Shown here: piece after piece, positions 61,479-64,000 of the stretch
Layout: every line of letters begins with the position of its first letter
Position numbering within the stretch: the stretch's first letter is position 1
Source: DRQF01 sp964559135
GTDB taxonomy: Bacteria > Planctomycetota > GCA-002687715 > DRQF01
Assembly (NCBI GenBank): GCA_964559135.1
Contig: CAZLGG010000005.1
Coordinates: forward strand, 16,936-80,935
Direction: 5' to 3'
Length of the DNA stretch: 64,000 nt
Program-made: the position numbers and the translations under genes
Notes under the pieces: model-generated
What the model was told of the DNA's origin: nothing
The model's database searches: none
The model's input: only the letters and a program-made list of their open reading frames with translations

Positions 61479-62526
61479 CGACCTGGCTTCGCGTCCGTGC
61501 TCATGGCTCTCTCCCCAGGGCCCGGAGAGCGATATCGTTCTTTCCACACGCGTCCGTCTGGCTCGCAATCTCGGTGACTGGAAGATGCCCTGGCGGTTGA
61601 CACCGCAAGAGAGATCCGAACTCTACGATCTGATCGCTGCACGATTGGAGAGCGCGGCACCCGTGCCCGACGCAAGTATGGAGCGGGTCGATGAACTCTC
61701 CGGCCTGAAACGGGACGTCCTCGTCGAACGTCATGTCATCAGCCGGGAGTTGGCGCAGGGAGAGGGGGCGCGCGGCGTACTGTTCTCGCGCTCCGAGGAC
61801 TCGAGCGTCATGGCCCTGGAGGAGGACCACCTTCGACTCCAGGCCCTTCGTCGCGGGCTCCAGCTCGAATCGACGTGGCGCGCGGTGGACCTTCTGGACG
61901 ACGCTCTCGAAGAGGTGTTCGACTACGCCGTTTCGGAGGAGTTCGGCTACCTCACCGCCTGCCCCACGAACGTGGGAACGGGTCTCAGGGTCAGCGTGAT
62001 GACCCATCTTCCCACCCTCGTGGAAACCGGCCAGATCCCCAAGGTGAAAACGGCGGCTTCGCGGGTGGGCTTGGTCCTCAGAGGTTTCCGGGGTGAGGGC
62101 TCCAAATCCCAGGGAGACTTCTTCCAGATTTCCAACCAGGTGACGTTTGGCCGGTCCGAGGAGGAAATCATCCGCCTGGTCCAATCCATGACGGGAAAAA
62201 TCGTCGAATGGGAGCGCGGGGTGAGGCGTCTCCTGCTGGATCAGGACCGCACTGTGCTGGAAAACAGGGTCTGGAGGGCCTGGGGAACCCTCCAGCACGC
62301 TCGGATCATGAGCAGCGAAGAAGCGATGGAGCAGCTCTCGCTGATTCGCCTGGGCATCAATACGAAACTCCTGGTCCATCTCACCTTGGGGGATCTGAAC
62401 GAACTTTTCCTCTACATCCAGCCCGGCCACATCCGCACCCTCACCGGCGCCGGCGAGGACCCCCGGGCCAGGGACGAGATGCGCGCCCGATTCATTCGCC
62501 AGTATCTGGCCGATCGCGCCCGCTGA
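61468..62526 (+). CDS. mcsB: Protein arginine kinase McsB
   Basis: A 352-residue phosphagen-kinase-fold protein that phosphorylates arginine residues, which mark proteins for the ClpC protease. Signatures: DIVLSTRVRLARNL (22-35), EEDHLRLQA, the catalytic cysteine in LTACPTNVGTGLRVSV (C165), SQGDFFQISNQVTFGRSEEE and RIMSSEEAMEQLSLIRLG. Its length and order suit a normal enzyme. Start ATG 61468 (MMDDDLAS) lies inside the mcsA end; an ATG at 61456 is an alternative. clpC follows after a promoter-bearing gap. No ctsR is adjacent. Confidence 0.92.
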   Translation: MMDDDLASRPCSWLSPQGPESDIVLSTRVRLARNLGDWKMPWRLTPQERSELYDLIAARLESAAPVPDASMERVDELSGLKRDVLVERHVISRELAQGEGARGVLFSRSEDSSVMALEEDHLRLQALRRGLQLESTWRAVDLLDDALEEVFDYAVSEEFGYLTACPTNVGTGLRVSVMTHLPTLVETGQIPKVKTAASRVGLVLRGFRGEGSKSQGDFFQISNQVTFGRSEEEIIRLVQSMTGKIVEWERGVRRLLLDQDRTVLENRVWRAWGTLQHARIMSSEEAMEQLSLIRLGINTKLLVHLTLGDLNELFLYIQPGHIRTLTGAGEDPRARDEMRARFIRQYLADRAR

Positions 62527-62544
62527 GCCCGTTCTCGAAGCGCC

Positions 62545-62572
62545 TTGGGCTTCACCCTCTGGATCCTATGAT
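62545..62572 (+). promoter_or_regulatory. Candidate promoter of clpC
   Basis: TTGGGC (62545-62550) and TATGAT (62567-62572) are 16 bases apart, 19 bases after the mcsB stop. The -10 is close to consensus. No CtsR-type direct repeat (AGGTCAAANANAGGTCAAA) is seen. Confidence 0.5.
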
Positions 62573-62579
62573 GGAGCGG

Positions 62580-62806
62580 CGTCGTGGAAGGGCCGCCCGA
62601 ACCCGGACGTCGAAGCCCGTCCCCCGGTAAGGGTAATTATTCGGGGCTGATCGGCCCCAACCGCAAGGGGTCTGCGCGACGAAGAAAGAGTGGGGAGCGT
62701 CCCTTGTCCGGCGCCCGAGAGTGGGAATGATGCAAGTGGTGTCGTTCCCCTGTTTCAAGGAATTGAGCGGTCGTCGATGACGGCCCCGGCGGAGGAATCC
62801 GAGTCC
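62580..62806 (+). other. Long clpC leader with possible hairpins
   Basis: About 227 bases between the predicted start point and the ATG, with a GGGGCTGATCGGCCCC hairpin near 62640 and GGGAATGAT...GTCGTTCCC (9 bp with G-T pairs) around 62727-62753. I recognise no riboswitch family; the folding might influence translation. Confidence 0.35.

Positions 62807-64000
<1,194 letters not shown>

Overview
The window is GC-rich, densely packed bacterial DNA. Several features point to a member of the Planctomycetota; this is an inference from gene style, with no rRNA or marker gene here to prove it. They are an ECF sigma factor fused to a membrane segment and a 500-residue tail, an FG-GAP propeller protein with its own C-terminal domain, many short secreted proteins without known families, DUF5658 and DUF3352 proteins, TTG/GTG starts and many 4-base start/stop overlaps. 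MurD and NagZ show that peptidoglycan is made and turned over. Secretin, TolC-type and RND genes show an outer membrane.

Layout. 1-2.4 kb (+): end of a methyltransferase, a YdjC/ChbG deacetylase and a glycosyltransferase, overlapping by 4 bases. 2.4-6.2 kb (-): a membrane sulfatase-fold protein and an FGE-like protein. 6.4-9.5 kb (+): two tandem secreted amidohydrolases, the second without metal ligands, then miaE. 9.5-12.6 kb (-): nagZ and a sodium:solute symporter. 12.6-23.7 kb (-): a long series of coupled genes (DUF523, purB, TIM-barrel, DHH phosphoesterase, RCK potassium regulator, CoA-transferase, amidohydrolase deaminase, tdk, thiD, NTF2-like, large membrane protein). 23.8-27.6 kb (-): DUF3352, VanZ and a FliA/WhiG-type sigma factor, preceded by a c-di-GMP-I (GEMM) riboswitch, an intrinsic terminator and a good sigma-70 promoter. 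27.8-31 kb (-): FHA-CAP and DUF5658 proteins. 31.2-35.3 kb (+): a degenerate REC-GGDEF protein and a small secreted protein/secretin/GspK operon. 35.6-41.5 kb (-): rluB, manA, recN, a tRNA-binding protein, an intergenic region with hairpins, a secreted protein and rsmD. 41.5-50 kb (+): pdxJ, an FHA-vWA membrane protein and an RND efflux operon. 50-55.8 kb: ECF sigma (-), an ABC-2 exporter (+) and nnrD (-). 55.8-57 kb: a decayed AAA ATPase/DUF4276 pair next to two tRNA-Ser genes. 57.2-64 kb (+): an FG-GAP protein, a PEGA lipoprotein, murD, mcsA, mcsB and clpC, which runs off the end.

How it fits together. Most of the window is housekeeping: nucleotide, cofactor and wall metabolism, RNA modification, repair, and arginine-phosphorylation-controlled proteolysis. 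The most notable regulatory unit is the riboswitch-sigma factor operon, which ties an alternative sigma factor to cyclic di-GMP; a sensor-like protein with dead REC and GGDEF sites lies about 4 kb away. Other points of interest are the sulfatase/FGE-like pair that lacks the expected cysteines, the DHH-RCK pair, and the defence-type remnant beside the tRNA-Ser genes. No CRISPR array, transposase, integrase or rRNA was seen.
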